Assembly: GCA_025618425.1 (NCBI GenBank) | Contig: CM046846.1 | Coordinates: 29,985,619-30,049,618 of the forward strand | Source of the DNA: Heliocidaris tuberculata | Taxonomy: Eukaryota > Echinodermata > Echinoidea > Camarodonta > Echinometridae | Length of the DNA stretch: 64,000 nt | Direction of reading: 5' to 3' | Shown: positions 1 to 11,965 of the stretch, in pieces | Numbering within the stretch: position 1 is the first letter of the stretch | Layout of the letters: every line of letters starts with the position of its first letter | The notes under the pieces: model-generated | What the model was told of the DNA's origin: nothing | Seen by the model: only the letters and a program-made list of their open reading frames with translations | Databases searched by the model: none | Program-made: the position numbers and the translations under genes

Positions 1-59
1 AAGCCACATTCTGACAGGTTACATAAACGAAAGTATTTAAAGTTAGAATGTAGGCAAGC

Positions 60-404
60 TTTCGAAAAGGACAGGGATCGATCGATAACTGGGACAGGGA
101 AAAATCGCCAACAATTTCGAATGTTAGACAGTCTACTAGGGATACATTCGTCCAATATTGGATTATGATGTACCTGTCTTTAATGGACATCTTACACAAA
201 CCAAATTATATGTTCAGAACGCATCAGAAAAGAGCATGTAGAATCATGTTAAGTGATCAATACATTTACTATGACAAAGCTCTGGAAGTGTATACTTTGC
301 AGCTATTATATAAGAAAGACTTAAACAATTGTGTACTAGTTTTTCCTTATCTCTTCCCATTAGCCCAATTTGTAATCACTGGTTACCTCTTAACACTGAT
401 GTAG
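60..404 (+). pseudogene. LINE reverse-transcriptase C-terminal remnant
   Basis: Broken non-LTR retrotransposon fragment. From about 143 one frame reads YIRPILDYDVPVFNG, the typical block found near the end of LINE reverse-transcriptase domains (compare the F-I-R-P-x-L-E-Y type motif of jockey/CR1-like elements). After a frameshift a second frame reads QKRACRIMLSDQYIYY and ends at a stop at 402-404, matching the next block of the same proteins (L-Q-x-R-A-x-R-I-I). The catalytic palm is not in the window; the element continues off the left edge or is 5' truncated. The clade is not resolved. It is a decayed copy, not a functional gene. Confidence 0.68.
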
Positions 405-1600
405 ATTATTCATTGCGGAGAAGGACAAAGTATTGCCAGTTTCAATGTAAAACTTTAAAAAAAAAACAGCCCAATGCCATAACTAATTAATCTGCTAAAT
501 TCTATCTGATCAGTTTGAATAGTCACAAATTTTATTGTCTGCTTCAAATATTTTCAATTATTTCAGATACGTTCTGATACCCCTGATATTTTTTCATATT
601 TCTGTACACTTGTAATGTCTCTTTTAAAAGTTTATATTGGATAAGGTTTTCAGGTGATTCATGACATATCTGTCTAACAACAACTCAGACGGTGTTTTTG
701 GTTTTAACTGATGTATTCTTAATTTATTGTGTGAAGTTTCAGAAGGGGACCTTTGGTTTTAGGTTTTTTACATAAATTATTACTTAAGACATTTTGATGT
801 AAGGGTGAGTCCAGGGATGGGCGGGCATCAAACCTTTTTTTCCCCATCTTTTTTCTTTCTTCTAAATTTCATATGAGTAGGATGAGTGGCTTGAGTACAT
901 GAAGGGAGTTTGGAGTGTATATTGGTGAATGTTTATGAATTTAATCTTGTGTAAGTTGTGAGAAAGGACGTGTACGAGCGAGGTTGCAGATCGAGTGTGA
1001 AAGAGTTTGTGTGAGTAATCAAGGGACTGCTTGCTCATCCTTGGACTCACTCATGCTTCACCCCACTTCATTTTCATTATCAATTTGTAAATATACACTG
1101 GTGTATAATTTGATCTCCATTACTCTTTCACCTATGATCTTCATATATAAATCTTGAGTTATTGTTTTATTAGACTTTAGGTAAACAGTATTTTTACCGA
1201 ATTTGTTGTTTTTAATCAGTTTTACACCATGTCATTGCCAAACATGTGAATTGTACATAATTCAGCCGTTTGGCTGCGAAGTGCAGTATTAATAACAATT
1301 TTCAATTTCAGTTTCAATTTCAATTGATATACTCCTCGCCCACTTTTGCGATTTTACCCCATGTGTCAGAGGGATAGGGGCACAATATGGTATGTACCCT
1401 GCATTTGACGCAACATGGTATTTAATGACCTATTACTGATATTCTGATTATAACGGTTACGTTCTACGGCTAGCATATTTCCATGATGTAGGGATACATA
1501 AAACTAGGCATGAAGCAAATTGTAAGCTTGTAGGGCAGTTACCACAATAATCCAATCTTATCAAGGGATGGAAGAATTAGGGAAAAAACTCTGGTCAGAG
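405..1600. other. A/T-rich intergenic or intronic DNA, no gene seen
   Basis: No open frame with recognisable protein content and no clear repeat boundaries. Short runs of A and T and simple TTTCAATTTCA-type repeats near 1300-1325 are the only visible structure. Confidence 0.5.
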
Positions 1601-1601
1601 A

Positions 1602-1626
1602 CCCCCCCCCCCCCCCCCCCCCCCCC
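1602..1626. repeat. 25-base C tract
   Basis: Uninterrupted run of 25 C, one of the two longest C/G homopolymers in the window. Confidence 0.95.
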
Positions 1627-3188
1627 GCCTCGACGGAATAGAATCATTATGAACATAGGCCCGGACACAGTTGACAGAGGACCGATCTCTCTTACCCAAA
1701 ATATCAACGAATATGGTATATAAAGTGCAAAGAGACATCCTTGTTGCCTTTGAGGTGACAATAATGCTTGAATATTGGAATGTTCAAAACCTCAAGCCTC
1801 CTTCCACTTTCCCAACCGTACGTCTTTGATTTTGCCCATGAAAAGCCTAAAAATGTTTGACTTAATGGCACACGGGAGCGGTGTGCGTGATTCATAACAA
1901 TCCGTTGTCTTGAGTAGATGTGAATGTATTGATAATTAGATTTAGATCCTAATTTTAATTAAAAGGGTAAAATAATAAATGGACAAGTGATCTTCAATGT
2001 CAACAAGCCACTGAAGGTAGCAAAACTGCCTAATTTACAAAAGACCATTTTGACAAAAATTAGGAGATAAGGGTTGTGCGTTTTTCCATTGTATGTAAAA
2101 TAAGTGAACATGACTAATTCTACATAAATAATTTCAAATATGCAATTGTTTTTCTCTTTACAATGATAGAATATACTATTTTTTTCTCTTTCTCAGGGCC
2201 GACCATTATCATGATTATTGTCTAGTCCGTTGTTTTCAAAAGATGGGTCTGAATTAGATGTGCAGCCTCTCAATGAAAGGAGCTTTCACACTTAGGGGTA
2301 TTCATTATTTTCTTCCTGTTTAGTTCTCATGTTATTTACAACTAACAAAGAATAATTGTACGGCAAGACAAGCCCTAAGCAGTTGTGACAGTTCCCTAGC
2401 TATATACAGCGGTAAGGACACAGGGAAAGCAAATGCCTCTCTCAGAAAAATTGCAACAACAAAAAGGAGGGAAATGAAAAGAGAAATTGAGAGAGATAAA
2501 TTGAGAGAAAGGGAGACGATGACAGTGAACTTGAGAAGAAGGTGCTAAGATGATGAATCACCATCATTGGGAGATGATGTGAAGATAGATTCTAAACATT
2601 CAATATTCAGTTGGCTATTTTGATGGGTCCCGTTATTATGGTTTCAGTTTTATTTTCATTTCCAACAGATCAGTGATTTTGACAAGAAATCAAATATACA
2701 ATTCAATATTCAATAAACATAATACATTTTACACGGTTTTAAAGTTATAAAATAGAAAGTATACATAAACATCCAGTATAATAGTTCTTTTTTATTTTTT
2801 AAGTTAAACCTGTGGAAATGGAGGGATCCACTGAAAAGCAGAGCTTGTAGAATGTGGATCCCTCGAAATAATGACAAACATAATTTTTGCAACATGTGAA
2901 TACATTGACTAGAAAAAAAATATAAGTATACATAGATTACCGAAAAGTGGCAGAATGATAATACAATTGTAAATCCGTAATTTAAAAACTTGTTACGACA
3001 CGTATATAGGTCAAAAGAGACAATGAAGACTGACAGATTAGACATAAACGCACAGTAATGAAAAAAAAAAATAAGACAACAGAAAATAAAGAAAGGGAAT
3101 AAAGAGAAGTACAAGAATAGAAAATGTTGCTGCATATGTGAAGAGTAAAGAAAAAGAGAGGAGAGGTGGAGAGGAGAAGAAATGAGAG

Positions 3189-3192
<4 letters not shown>
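1627..3192. other. Unannotated stretch, no gene seen
   Basis: No supported coding exon. From about 2465 the sequence becomes purine-rich on the plus strand, and the open frames on the minus strand at 2710-3247 come from this bias and from the GA microsatellite. A short inverted pair, GGATCC flanked by TCCCTC/GAGGGA, lies at 2820-2865. Confidence 0.45.

Positions 3193-3225
<33 letters not shown>
3193..3225. repeat. (GA)n microsatellite
   Basis: Perfect GA dinucleotide tract directly visible. Open frames across it are Ser/Leu low-complexity artefacts. Confidence 0.95.
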
Positions 3226-3226
<1 letters not shown>

Positions 3227-3467
3227 ACGGTCATGACCTACGGTCATGACTGACAGCTCGTTACTTCAGCAATGTTCCGCAATGCATTTAAAGCAAGAAC
3301 GTACTCATCAGAGGGGGCGCATCCAAATTAGATCTGTACAAGGTTGCCAGAGTTGGCAGAATTCTGCTTTCTGGCAGAATTTTGACCGCTTTAGCATCTA
3401 GCATTATGCTAGGCATAATTTGACAAAATTTAGCAGAATTTTAGCCGAATTCTGGTGTTTTGTTTTT

Positions 3468-3722
3468 TTTTGCTTGTCAGAGAATTTTTGAGTAAAAATA
3501 TACCCAAAAATGCTGATAACCTTTTCTTTTTTTTTTTGCTTGTCAGAAAATTTTTGAGTAAAAAGTCCCCCTAAAAATGCTGATAACCTTTTTTCTTTTT
3601 TTTTTTTGCTTGTCAGAGAATTTTTGAGTAAAATGTCTCCCTAAAAATGCTGATAACCTTTTTTTTTTTTTTTTTTTGCTTGTCAGAGAATTTTTGAGGA
3701 AAATTTTGATTTAGCAGTAAAA
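3468..3722. repeat. Four-copy tandem repeat, 66-70 bp unit
   Basis: The motif TGCTTGTCAGAGAATTTTTG recurs at 3471, 3537, 3607 and 3677, each followed by a block ending AAAAATGCTGATAACC and a growing T tract. Unit length drifts 66, 70, 70 because only the T tract changes. The preceding 110 bp carries several TAGCAGAATT words that look like a decayed version of the same repeat. Confidence 0.85.
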
Positions 3723-3789
3723 TAGCTGGCCACACTGGATCTGTTATTACTTTTGTCGCTCAATCTTTTTCTGGGTCTTCCTCTCCGTA

Positions 3790-4330
3790 GACTTCCTTCG
3801 AATGGTTTAAACGCTTTACCCGAGATGCAAAGGTCATGGGTTCGATCACCGGCACGGCTCTCAAGTCCTTGAGCAGGGGCCGTATTTTGAAAACGATGTT
3901 ATCTTTTATGTTAGTAAAACGATGTTAATTGTCATAACAACTCAAAATCAGGACCAGTCATTGGTTAATGATTGCACAAAGATGGCTGTGCTCGCGTAAA
4001 GTTAATAGAGACATCTGCGCAAGCACCAATGATTAGTGTTTATTGCGCGCAATTTCATTTTGTTATGACAATTAACAAAGTTTTCCTTAACGTGAAATAT
4101 ATTGTAGTTATCAGAATACGGCCCCAGGACATTTTATCTCCCTTGCTCCTCTCCACCCATGTCTTAAATAGGTACCCGGTAGGACGCGAAGGTCATTGTC
4201 GTTTCTTTTGTTAAGCATTGTCAGAGTCTATTTTTGAAAATGCGCCTGGCTGGAATGCTCCCCAGGGAATGGAGAAGGTGTATACATTGTATACCTGCAA
4301 GCCTGCATGAATCTGATGACAGGATTTATA
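3790..4330 (+). mobile_element. tRNA-derived SINE, interrupted
   Basis: The segment CATGGGTTCGATCACCGG at about 3831 resembles the internal B-box of an RNA polymerase III promoter, as in tRNA-headed SINEs. The sequence reads up to GAGCAG at 3876, is broken by a palindromic element, and resumes at 4125 with CAGGACATTTTATC. A downstream tail extends to roughly 4330. The boundaries are approximate and the A-box is poorly defined, so this is an inferred SINE rather than a proven one. Confidence 0.5.
3877..4124. mobile_element. Palindrome-ended MITE inside the SINE
   Basis: The 248-bp element starts GGGCCGTATTTTGA and ends TCAGAATACGGCCC, which are inverted repeats. It is flanked on both sides by CAG, a 3-bp target duplication. 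Removing the element and one CAG rejoins the SINE as GAGCAGGACATTTT. Inner arms with AACGATGTTAATTGTCAT and ATGACAATTAACAAAG also pair. The CWG-type 3-bp duplication would suit PIF/Harbinger-type elements; that assignment is inference. No transposase is present. Confidence 0.75.
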
Positions 4331-4340
4331 TATCTGTAAA

Positions 4341-4550
4341 GGCCACCGCACACCTTACGATAGGTCTGCGATCCGATTTGTGAAATAAATTGCTATGGCA
4401 TTAAATATTGGCATTTTAACAAATGAAATTTACATATTCAGGTTCTGAAAAGTAATATGAATACTAAACATAGGGTTTGGGTGAGCTGTCAGCTTTCTAC
4501 AGGGAATAAGGGCAAAATTAGTTTCAAATCGTAGGCAGTCGTACGATTTC
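4341..4550 (+). mobile_element. MITE family B, 3'-truncated copy
   Basis: Begins GGCCACCGCACACCTTACGA and runs parallel to the complete copy at 6531-6943 (shared blocks include GGCATTTTAACAAATGAAAT and GAGCTGTCAGCTTTCTACAG). It stops at GTACGATTT, where the complete copy continues. The right terminal inverted repeat is lost. Confidence 0.85.
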
Positions 4551-6530
4551 ACCAGATCGAATTGTCGGCCTCGTTGAGTGTCGGTCTACTCCAATGTCCT
4601 GCCTTCGGGAAGGTAGTCGGTGAAGCCCAATCATCCAGTAAAGAGTGTTATGTGTAATCCATGTCACTCATTAGAAACAGAGGCCTCTATCTAGTTGGAT
4701 ATACCTCACGCGAAGCTCCAAATATGTGCTAACATATTCCCACGTGATTAACTTTAATCACGTGATTATTTTCTCGTTTTCCTCCCGTTACCATCGTTTC
4801 TTATTTAAATGTTTGTGAAACGTTGCGTGATATTGTTCATTAGTGATTTTCTTTAAGCGTTATCGTTGAATGCATTCTACATATTCGTCATCGATCATGC
4901 CAACATTATCCTCCTTCGTAAATTGAATGTGACATTTCTATCTATATTATTTGTAATGACAATTTAGCACACAATTAGTAATTGAGAAAACCGAAGACAT
5001 GACCACTCTTGCCCCATAAGATCATTCTTAGCAGCAGAGCATGGTTCGTCAGTGTGTGATAAAATTTCATAAACAATTCCTCCACTCACAAATGAAAAAC
5101 AAATTATTTCTAATGTGCATTTTGAAGGATAAGGCTGGTTCCGTTGTTTGGTTTTTGCTTTCTTTTTGTTTTGCTTTTGTTTTCTTTTTAATTTTTTTGA
5201 TAAGACCACTCCTAGAAGTAAAGTGGATAAAAAAATAAAAAGCCTTCATAATCTAATAAAGATAAAAAAAGGGAAATGCCAAAGTCATCCGGTACCAAGA
5301 GGTCATATAATTGGAGTGGCGCTCAAAATACTCTGTATTCTTCAATACACATACATTCGGCCGTCCAATGCATTTCGCAATCGAGAATATATATCAGGGC
5401 GTCACCAGGATTTTGTAGAAGGTGAGGGGGAGGGGGGGGGGGGGAGCGGTGGTTCAACTTCAAAAAAAAAAAAATAATAATGATAAGCAAAAATAAAAGT
5501 TTATCAGTCAAAGAGAGGTGTCTGATTCCCCTGAAAATCTTTTAATCTCTTACAAGCGAAAAACAAAGAAGGAAAGAGAAAGGTAATATCAGACAAAAAA
5601 GGGGTCCAATACACAAAATCCTATGATAAGCAAAAAGGGGTCCGGACTGCAATGACCCCCCCCCCCCCTTTCCGCTCCTGAATATTATGAATTCGTTCAC
5701 ATCTTTGAAAATATGCACATTAATTTCACATCCATTTTTTTCAGGAATTAGATTGTATACAGGATCCACTTAAAGCCAACAACACTGTAGCTCGCTATCA
5801 GATTTCTTCTTTCCATTGGATTGGCCTGGAAGTGGATTGTGTTTCCAAAATAGATCTTCTAATTAGATTTTCTTGATTGAGTTATATTAACATCTATAGA
5901 TACACTCTACATTTAAGATATAACAAATAAGCAAGCAATTTATCTGTTAGTTTCTTGTTCAGAGGAGCTGCAGAGGTTTAGCACAGCTCCCTACGGGGGT
6001 GTTATGATTGAAATAACAAGTTGTGGCGCCTGTCTCAACACATCAAATCGAACGACATTTATGCTCTCTTCGATTTCAAGTTCTCTTACCAATAAAAAAA
6101 GATAAACTTCCTGTTCATTGTGATATGATGAACTATGAATATAACGGGGGCGGATGCAGGGTTGTCAGAAAGAGGAGGCCTAAACGCTTCCCCAAGATCT
6201 GAGAAATAATCGGAAAACATATTTTCTGGGCATGCATGACGCCGGCCTCTCTATGTCGTGTCGGGGCGGGAGGAGATTCTTACCCCCCCCCCCCCCCCAA
6301 TCAAACAGCTTCTTACATTTTTTTTCCGGAAGCGTTTTCAATTTAAAAAAAAAAATCCCATCCGGCCCTTCCGAGGTTCCAAAAGGGGGAGGGACGCCTT
6401 GAACTTCTATTCTGAAAGAAACATTCTTTAATAAACCGATTTCCAGGTTTTTTCACAATAGGAGGCCGCATCCGTGTCGAACCCCCCCCCCCCCCCTGCC
6501 CGATCCGATTCCCCTATGCAGGCCTATAAA
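4551..6530. other. Unannotated stretch with homopolymers
   Basis: No supported exon. Contains C/G tracts near 5430, 5656, 6284 and 6482, an A-rich stretch near 5225-5275, and T/A tracts. The sentence-like mixture of poly-C and GGATGC words around 6140-6500 looks like worn transposon ends, but no pair of termini could be matched. Confidence 0.4.
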
Positions 6531-6943
6531 AGCCACCGCACACCTTACGATCGGTCTGCGATACGATTTGTGAAATAAATCGCTATGGCATTAAATATTG
6601 GCATTTTAACAAATGAAATCTACCCTATTCAGGTTCTGAAAAGTAATATGAATACTAAACAGATTCCGGTGAGCTGTCAGCTTTCTACAGGGAATAGGGG
6701 CAAGATTAGTTTCAAATCGTAGGCAGTCGTACGATTTTTGTGACGTCACTACGACTCGGAGCCGATTTTGGCCATTCCACCTAGTAGAAAACTCGGCAAA
6801 GGCCGTATTATCGATTTTTACTATCTGTATGACTATTCAGACCCTCAATCAAAAATATTTTTCGTTTTTAAATGATGTGTCAAATGATATTACATTTTCT
6901 TTTGAAATCGGATCGCAGACCGATCGTAAGGTGTGCGGTGGCC
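6531..6943. mobile_element. MITE family B, complete copy
   Basis: About 413 bp with terminal inverted repeats of roughly 40 bp: left AGCCACCGCACACCTTACGA, then TCGGTCTGCGAT, and right ATCGCAGACCGATCGTAAGG, then TGTGCGGTGGC. No coding capacity. Two relatives are in this window, a truncated one at 4341 and a diverged full-length one at 44292. No clear target duplication. Confidence 0.9.
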
Positions 6944-7380
6944 TTAAGAGTAGAATTGAACGTTGGACGGAGGCTCTCTGCAGTGCTCGCCTAATTTGAG
7001 TGTTGCCTCGTTACATTATAAACGCCTTTCTAATGTTATGGGTAGCATGTTAATGGGATGAAGATGATAACATTTAAAAGAATACATGATGGAACTCCTG
7101 TTCGGTAATCAAAGTGACCCGTTCGCCTGGGAATACAGCAATTCAGCGATGGTCATGTTCGTGCGTTCAATGCAGATTACCAAAGGATGTAATTAGGTCA
7201 CAATCATAATACTGGAATAGCCTATCATAACTGTCAGAACGAGAGGGTGATTCATGGACCATCTTGACGGTGTGATGAGATCCGTCGATATAATAAGGAT
7301 GATAAGACTAATAGTTGGATTTAAATAGCGTGTTTTTTCCCCCGATGATATAATCATACAAAGCCGTGAATACTATACTT
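6944..7380. other. Unannotated stretch
   Basis: No open frame or repeat boundary recognised. Confidence 0.4.
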
Positions 7381-7439
7381 TTATTCCGGCTTTAACCCAG
7401 CTACCCGAGATATAAGCATTCAAGGAATTTCTTCACACC

Positions 7440-7500
7440 GCGTACCCATTTCCGTCAACTGGGTGGAGAGTGGCAAATGTTGATTAGTATCGTGCCAACA
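7440..7500 (-). mobile_element. SINE body fragment
   Basis: AACTGGGTGGAGAGTGGCAA followed by ATGTTGATTAGTATCGTGCCAA matches the body of the SINE at 60575-61115. The tRNA-like head is absent, so this is a truncated copy on the minus strand. Confidence 0.6.
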
Positions 7501-9211
7501 ATGATTTTGGGTAAATTAATTTCCAATATTATTATATATACGTCTGAAATATAGACTTATAATTAACTGACACAAAATTGATTCTAACTTATCAATGCAG
7601 CATAGCAACCACGTAAACTAAGACTAAAAACGAAATAATGAAATGGTAGATCTTTAAGCTAGAATAATTTTTTTCCCCAGTATTTTCTACTTTTGGTTGA
7701 GAAGGGGGAATTCCACGCAATACGGGACATGAACCCCCAAATCGCAAATCTGTCTGGTCATATCAAATTTGGTTTCAAATTAATCGTAAATAATTATTCA
7801 AATTTAAATAAATAAATAATTAACATAATCTAGAAATAAATATTGGATGCCAGTTATGATCAGTTGTAAAAGAAGAGAAAAGGTCATATTAATATGACCT
7901 GTTTGCTAGAATACACTTGATGCACAAAGCTTAAACACGTTAGTAATCAATAATACCATTAGTTTCTGTTCTGCATAAGTTTTCACACTTCAGTATAAAC
8001 CTTTTAACCTTTTTTTATTAAAGCTCATAGGTAAATCAAGGTATCTAATGCGTAGAAAATGTGCTTTTGGTATGAAGAAATATTTTAGATATGAATTATG
8101 ATAGGATTGATTATATCATTCCGTAACAAAATCATGACAATGACATCAAATTCAGTTTTGTATTAATAAATTCAACCCTGAACCTGTACATTAGTTAAAC
8201 TTTATATATTACACAATAATAGACTAAAATAGAAATATTGAGCTCACTTTTCAGCTTGAAAATCATAACAAAATTAAATATGAATTTATGAATAAAATTT
8301 GCATAAATCATAGTAAATCAACAAACACTAACAGAGCTAATTTTAACACAGATTTCTTAGGTAATCAAAAATTATCAAATCGTTTGCTCAGTCTTTATTT
8401 TAAACTACATTTTAACTACTTATGTACATAATATGAATTTTTATACACTATTTCTCATTGAATTTCAGAAGTCATTCTGTAACGGTCATTCTGTGACACT
8501 GTATCATTATATATTTTATTTTTAAACAGATCTCCAGAAAAATGGTGACATATCATGGCTAACGTACTATAGAATGCTACCGCAATCTTGAAAACAAAAT
8601 ACATGTACATATTATGTAAAGTTCACAGAGTTTGAGCGATGTTTATTCTGGTTAAAAAGTCATGTCCTTTTTGTGTAATTTTGTAACACAGCAATGTAAC
8701 ATTAGATGTTTCATTAATTTGATGAATGGTTGACATGAAACTCAACAGGTGTGAGAGTACCTTATAATTTATGTATAGTACTATTAATTTGTAGCTATTT
8801 ATTAGGATGGTCATAATATTCTTCTTTTCAAAACTGAAAATGCTTTGTGAATGTCATTCCGTAATGCACGGAATTGCCCCAAACACATTTGAAATTTTCA
8901 ATAGATGTAAAAGAAACTTTTTTTTTTTCTAAAATTCTAAAAGCATTTCATTTATGTCAACCAAGTTTTATTTTCACAACCATGAACAACCACAAACCTA
9001 CATCGTCTATTTCCGCGACAACTTCTGGAAACTTCTGGAACCCATAAAAATGATTCGAATGTTTACAGACATTTACTGATCTTTTAACAGCATTCAGATC
9101 ACACACAGACACACACAAATAATAATCGAGAGACTACAAACCTAATTTGGAGTTGCTGCGATATATGATTGACATGAATAATGGATGTTATTTTATTTGT
9201 AGGCTTCATTA
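7501..9211. other. A/T-rich stretch with scattered GTCATTCTGTAAC words
   Basis: Strongly A/T-rich, no supported exon. Related words occur at about 8120 (TCATTCCGTAAC), 8469 (GTCATTCTGTAACGG) and 8852 (GTCATTCCGTAATG), suggesting a degraded dispersed repeat. Confidence 0.4.
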
Positions 9212-9213
9212 TA

Positions 9214-9598
9214 CACGGTGGCCCAAAAAGAATGCAACACCTGAGAAAATTCTTTGCCAAGTAAAATGATACAATCTTTCATTCAAGTTGTCTTCGTTTT
9301 CAAAGCGAGGGCAGTCATGCGTTTGTCAACGCAGGTGGTTGTATGGAAAGTCCCCATGCGCAAATTTCTCGCTGCTTCAACATATTCATGCTGACAGAGG
9401 TTGCAAAAGTAGCAAACTTTGAAAACGACATTGCCTCACAAAAAAATAGCAGTAGAATCAAAACGCCTTACCCAAAATTGCTGATCGTGGTGTCATTTTA
9501 ATCGGAAAAAATGTTCTTCCCAATAAAAGTAAAATCAGTATCATTGTGTCAATGATGTTGTTGAAATTGCAAATCTCAGGTCCTTTTTGGCCACCCTG
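9214..9598. mobile_element. TA-flanked MITE (mariner-type ends)
   Basis: Left end CACGGTGGCCCAAAAAG and right end CTTTTTGGCCACCCTG are imperfect inverted repeats, and a TA dinucleotide lies immediately outside each end. A 385-bp element with 2-bp TA duplication fits a non-autonomous Tc1/mariner-type element. No transposase frame is visible. Confidence 0.72.
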
Positions 9599-9600
9599 TA

Positions 9601-10812
9601 TAGTTAGTAACTAGGGATGTCAGCACAACAAATCGAAATTGCACAAAATTACAGCAGCAAAGAGTGCAGTCACCCTAAAAATCGATGGTTGATTACAGGA
9701 AGCATGATTTAGAACGTGAAATTATGACTTGTAATATATCCTCAACACACGTGACCACAAAAAATGAAACGTATTTCAGAGAGAAGTTATTTTTGTTTAA
9801 ATTTATATATATACGTTTTTGTTTTGTTTGCTTCTTTGTTTTTTATTGTTGTCTCTGTCTTTTATTTTGGTTTTTGTTCGTTTGTTGTGGTCTTTTCTGG
9901 GTTAATTCTACGTTTAATATAGGCGTTCATTTCATCATCTTAGGCACTGAAAAAAATGTTGGGTAAAAAATTTGCACAGCATTAAGGTGCTTACAGTTGG
10001 TCCGACCCGATTTTGAGCAATATTATAAGCCCAAATTGGGTGATTTTGCTCAGTTTGAGTAGAAATTCAGAGTGATTGGGCAAAACATTGGAGGATTTGG
10101 GCATAAATTTGCCAAATATTATTTTGTTCGGACACAAGTCACAAGTCATTTTCATCCCATTTTTTCTACAGTGTTCCCATCATAAATTAATGATTTTGGT
10201 CGTTTCCATTTGATTTTTTTAAAATTATATTTCTGCACAAGGTAGTGTAATGCAGAAATCAATTCAGTTCCATTCAATTTCGATTTATTAAAACAATAAA
10301 ACACATAAAAAATTTTAGAAGAATAATACGGTCAAATTTATTCGCTTGTGTATTAAACATACAATGCTCAATTATTGTTTTATTATACACTTTTCGAAAC
10401 ATAGACGTACAATGTAGCAACGTGGAGCAAATTTTATTTCAAATTAAGAACCAAAAGAGAATACATATAATTAGGCCTATCAACTAATGGTTTTGTCTAT
10501 ATTTTAGGGTTAGAGGCATTATTATTTCATCTCTTTTGAAAATATATACATATTAAAACATCTGTTAGAAAGGAAATGAGAATAATAATGGATGGCGACA
10601 ATGATAAGGAATTCCTACGAAATGTCACCTCCGATTTTTTTTTTTTTTTTAGTGAGGATGATACCTACAATATAATTAGCTTTCTTTGTACAAATGATGA
10701 TACGACCAAAATCCTATTAATTCTTATTCAAATGGACATCAGTTTGTCCCTCATTGTAATAATTATATTTCTTTAAACTTTCAGAAATTTAGCCAAATTA
10801 ACCCCCCCCCCC

Positions 10813-10845
<33 letters not shown>

Positions 10846-11270
10846 ATTCATTACATATGCATGTACAGGATGATAATATAAATGTAAAAGGCAGTGTAAT
10901 CACCATTGTGAAACTGTTGTCGATGCCCAACGTCTTTGGATGACCCGCATTTCATTTGATTCTGGAATCTAAATCGAATGATACATCGAGGAAAGTTATA
11001 TTTGGATTGTGTGTGTCAAGAGAGAATGGAAATGAACGACTGTATCTTGTGGGATAGGCAATAAGTTAGTTCTGTTTGCAATGCCATGGCAGCCGTTATA
11101 GGTGAGTGACACGGTGAATGAAGGGAAATTGACCTTGGCCATCTTGGTCAGTCATTTTCGAGCCAAGTTTGGAGTGTATTGATCTCACTGGATTCATTCG
11201 AATGCCCTCTCCTCTTCCCCCCCCCCTCTGTTATTGTGCCTCCCCCTCCCCTCTGTTATTGTGCCTCCCC
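9601..11270. other. Unannotated stretch, low complexity in places
   Basis: T/G-rich near 9820-9900, a C tract plus A tract at 10801-10830, otherwise A/T-rich. About 9980-10130 carries repeated AAATTGGG/TTGGGC words. No supported exon. Confidence 0.4.
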
Positions 11271-11271
11271 C

Positions 11272-11273
11272 TC

Positions 11274-11325
<52 letters not shown>

Positions 11326-11385
11326 GCACACACGCGCGCACACACACACGCACACACACATACACACACACACTCACTCTCTCAT
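11272..11385. repeat. (CT)n-(CA)n compound microsatellite
   Basis: A CT tract passes into a CA tract with interspersed CG. All six open frames across it are dipeptide-like artefacts. Confidence 0.95.
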
Positions 11386-11734
11386 TCTTTGTTCCCTTCT
11401 TCATCAATCGCGTAGCTTTTCCCATTCTATTCCCATCTCTAATTTTTCTTTTTCTCTTTAACTATACCATATTACACATTCGAACTTTGCATTCATATAC
11501 AGGTAACCGCTGAAATATAATTCAGATAATCAATTAAACCTATTGACCCTCTTGCGATGTTCGTTTTACTGATATCATTTGGAAAGAAGACGTGTAAAAA
11601 AGAAAGATCATATATAGGAAGAATGAATAAAGTAATCATGTTTTACGCATTCTCTAATTGCTATTCCAGGCTATAAAAAACCACCTATAATTTAGGACAT
11701 ACCCGTGACAACTCTCCCCGGATGATTATTCCCT

Positions 11735-11965
11735 TATAACTTATAACTACCCCTATAGGACAAATACCCCGGACAACTTCCCCCTTAAAAATAGCCCCAA
11801 GTACCCTCTATATACCTTTGGGTAGATCATTAAATCATTAGTTGTCCTGGGGTATTTGCCCTGGGGCAGTTGTCCTAGGGATATTTGTCCTAGAGGTAGT
11901 TGTCTGGGAGTTCTTATCTAGTTAATTGTCCTAGGGGGATTTGTCCAGGATGATGGTCCACGGGC
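11735..11965. repeat. Degenerate GTTGTCCTAGGG repeat with inverted arms
   Basis: The left part carries AGGACAAATACCCCGGACAA and the right part carries GTTGTCCTAGGG, ATTTGTCCTAG and AATTGTCCTAGGGGG, so the words recur both directly and inverted. It resembles a decayed foldback or satellite-like element; ends are not sharp. Confidence 0.6.

Noticed and set aside
3831..3850. tRNA gene suggested by GGTTCGATCACC
   Set aside because: No cloverleaf could be drawn around it; it is better explained as a SINE head.
11169..11513. Overlapping Ser/Leu/His/Thr-rich frames
   Set aside because: Translation of a CT/CA microsatellite; present in several frames on both strands.
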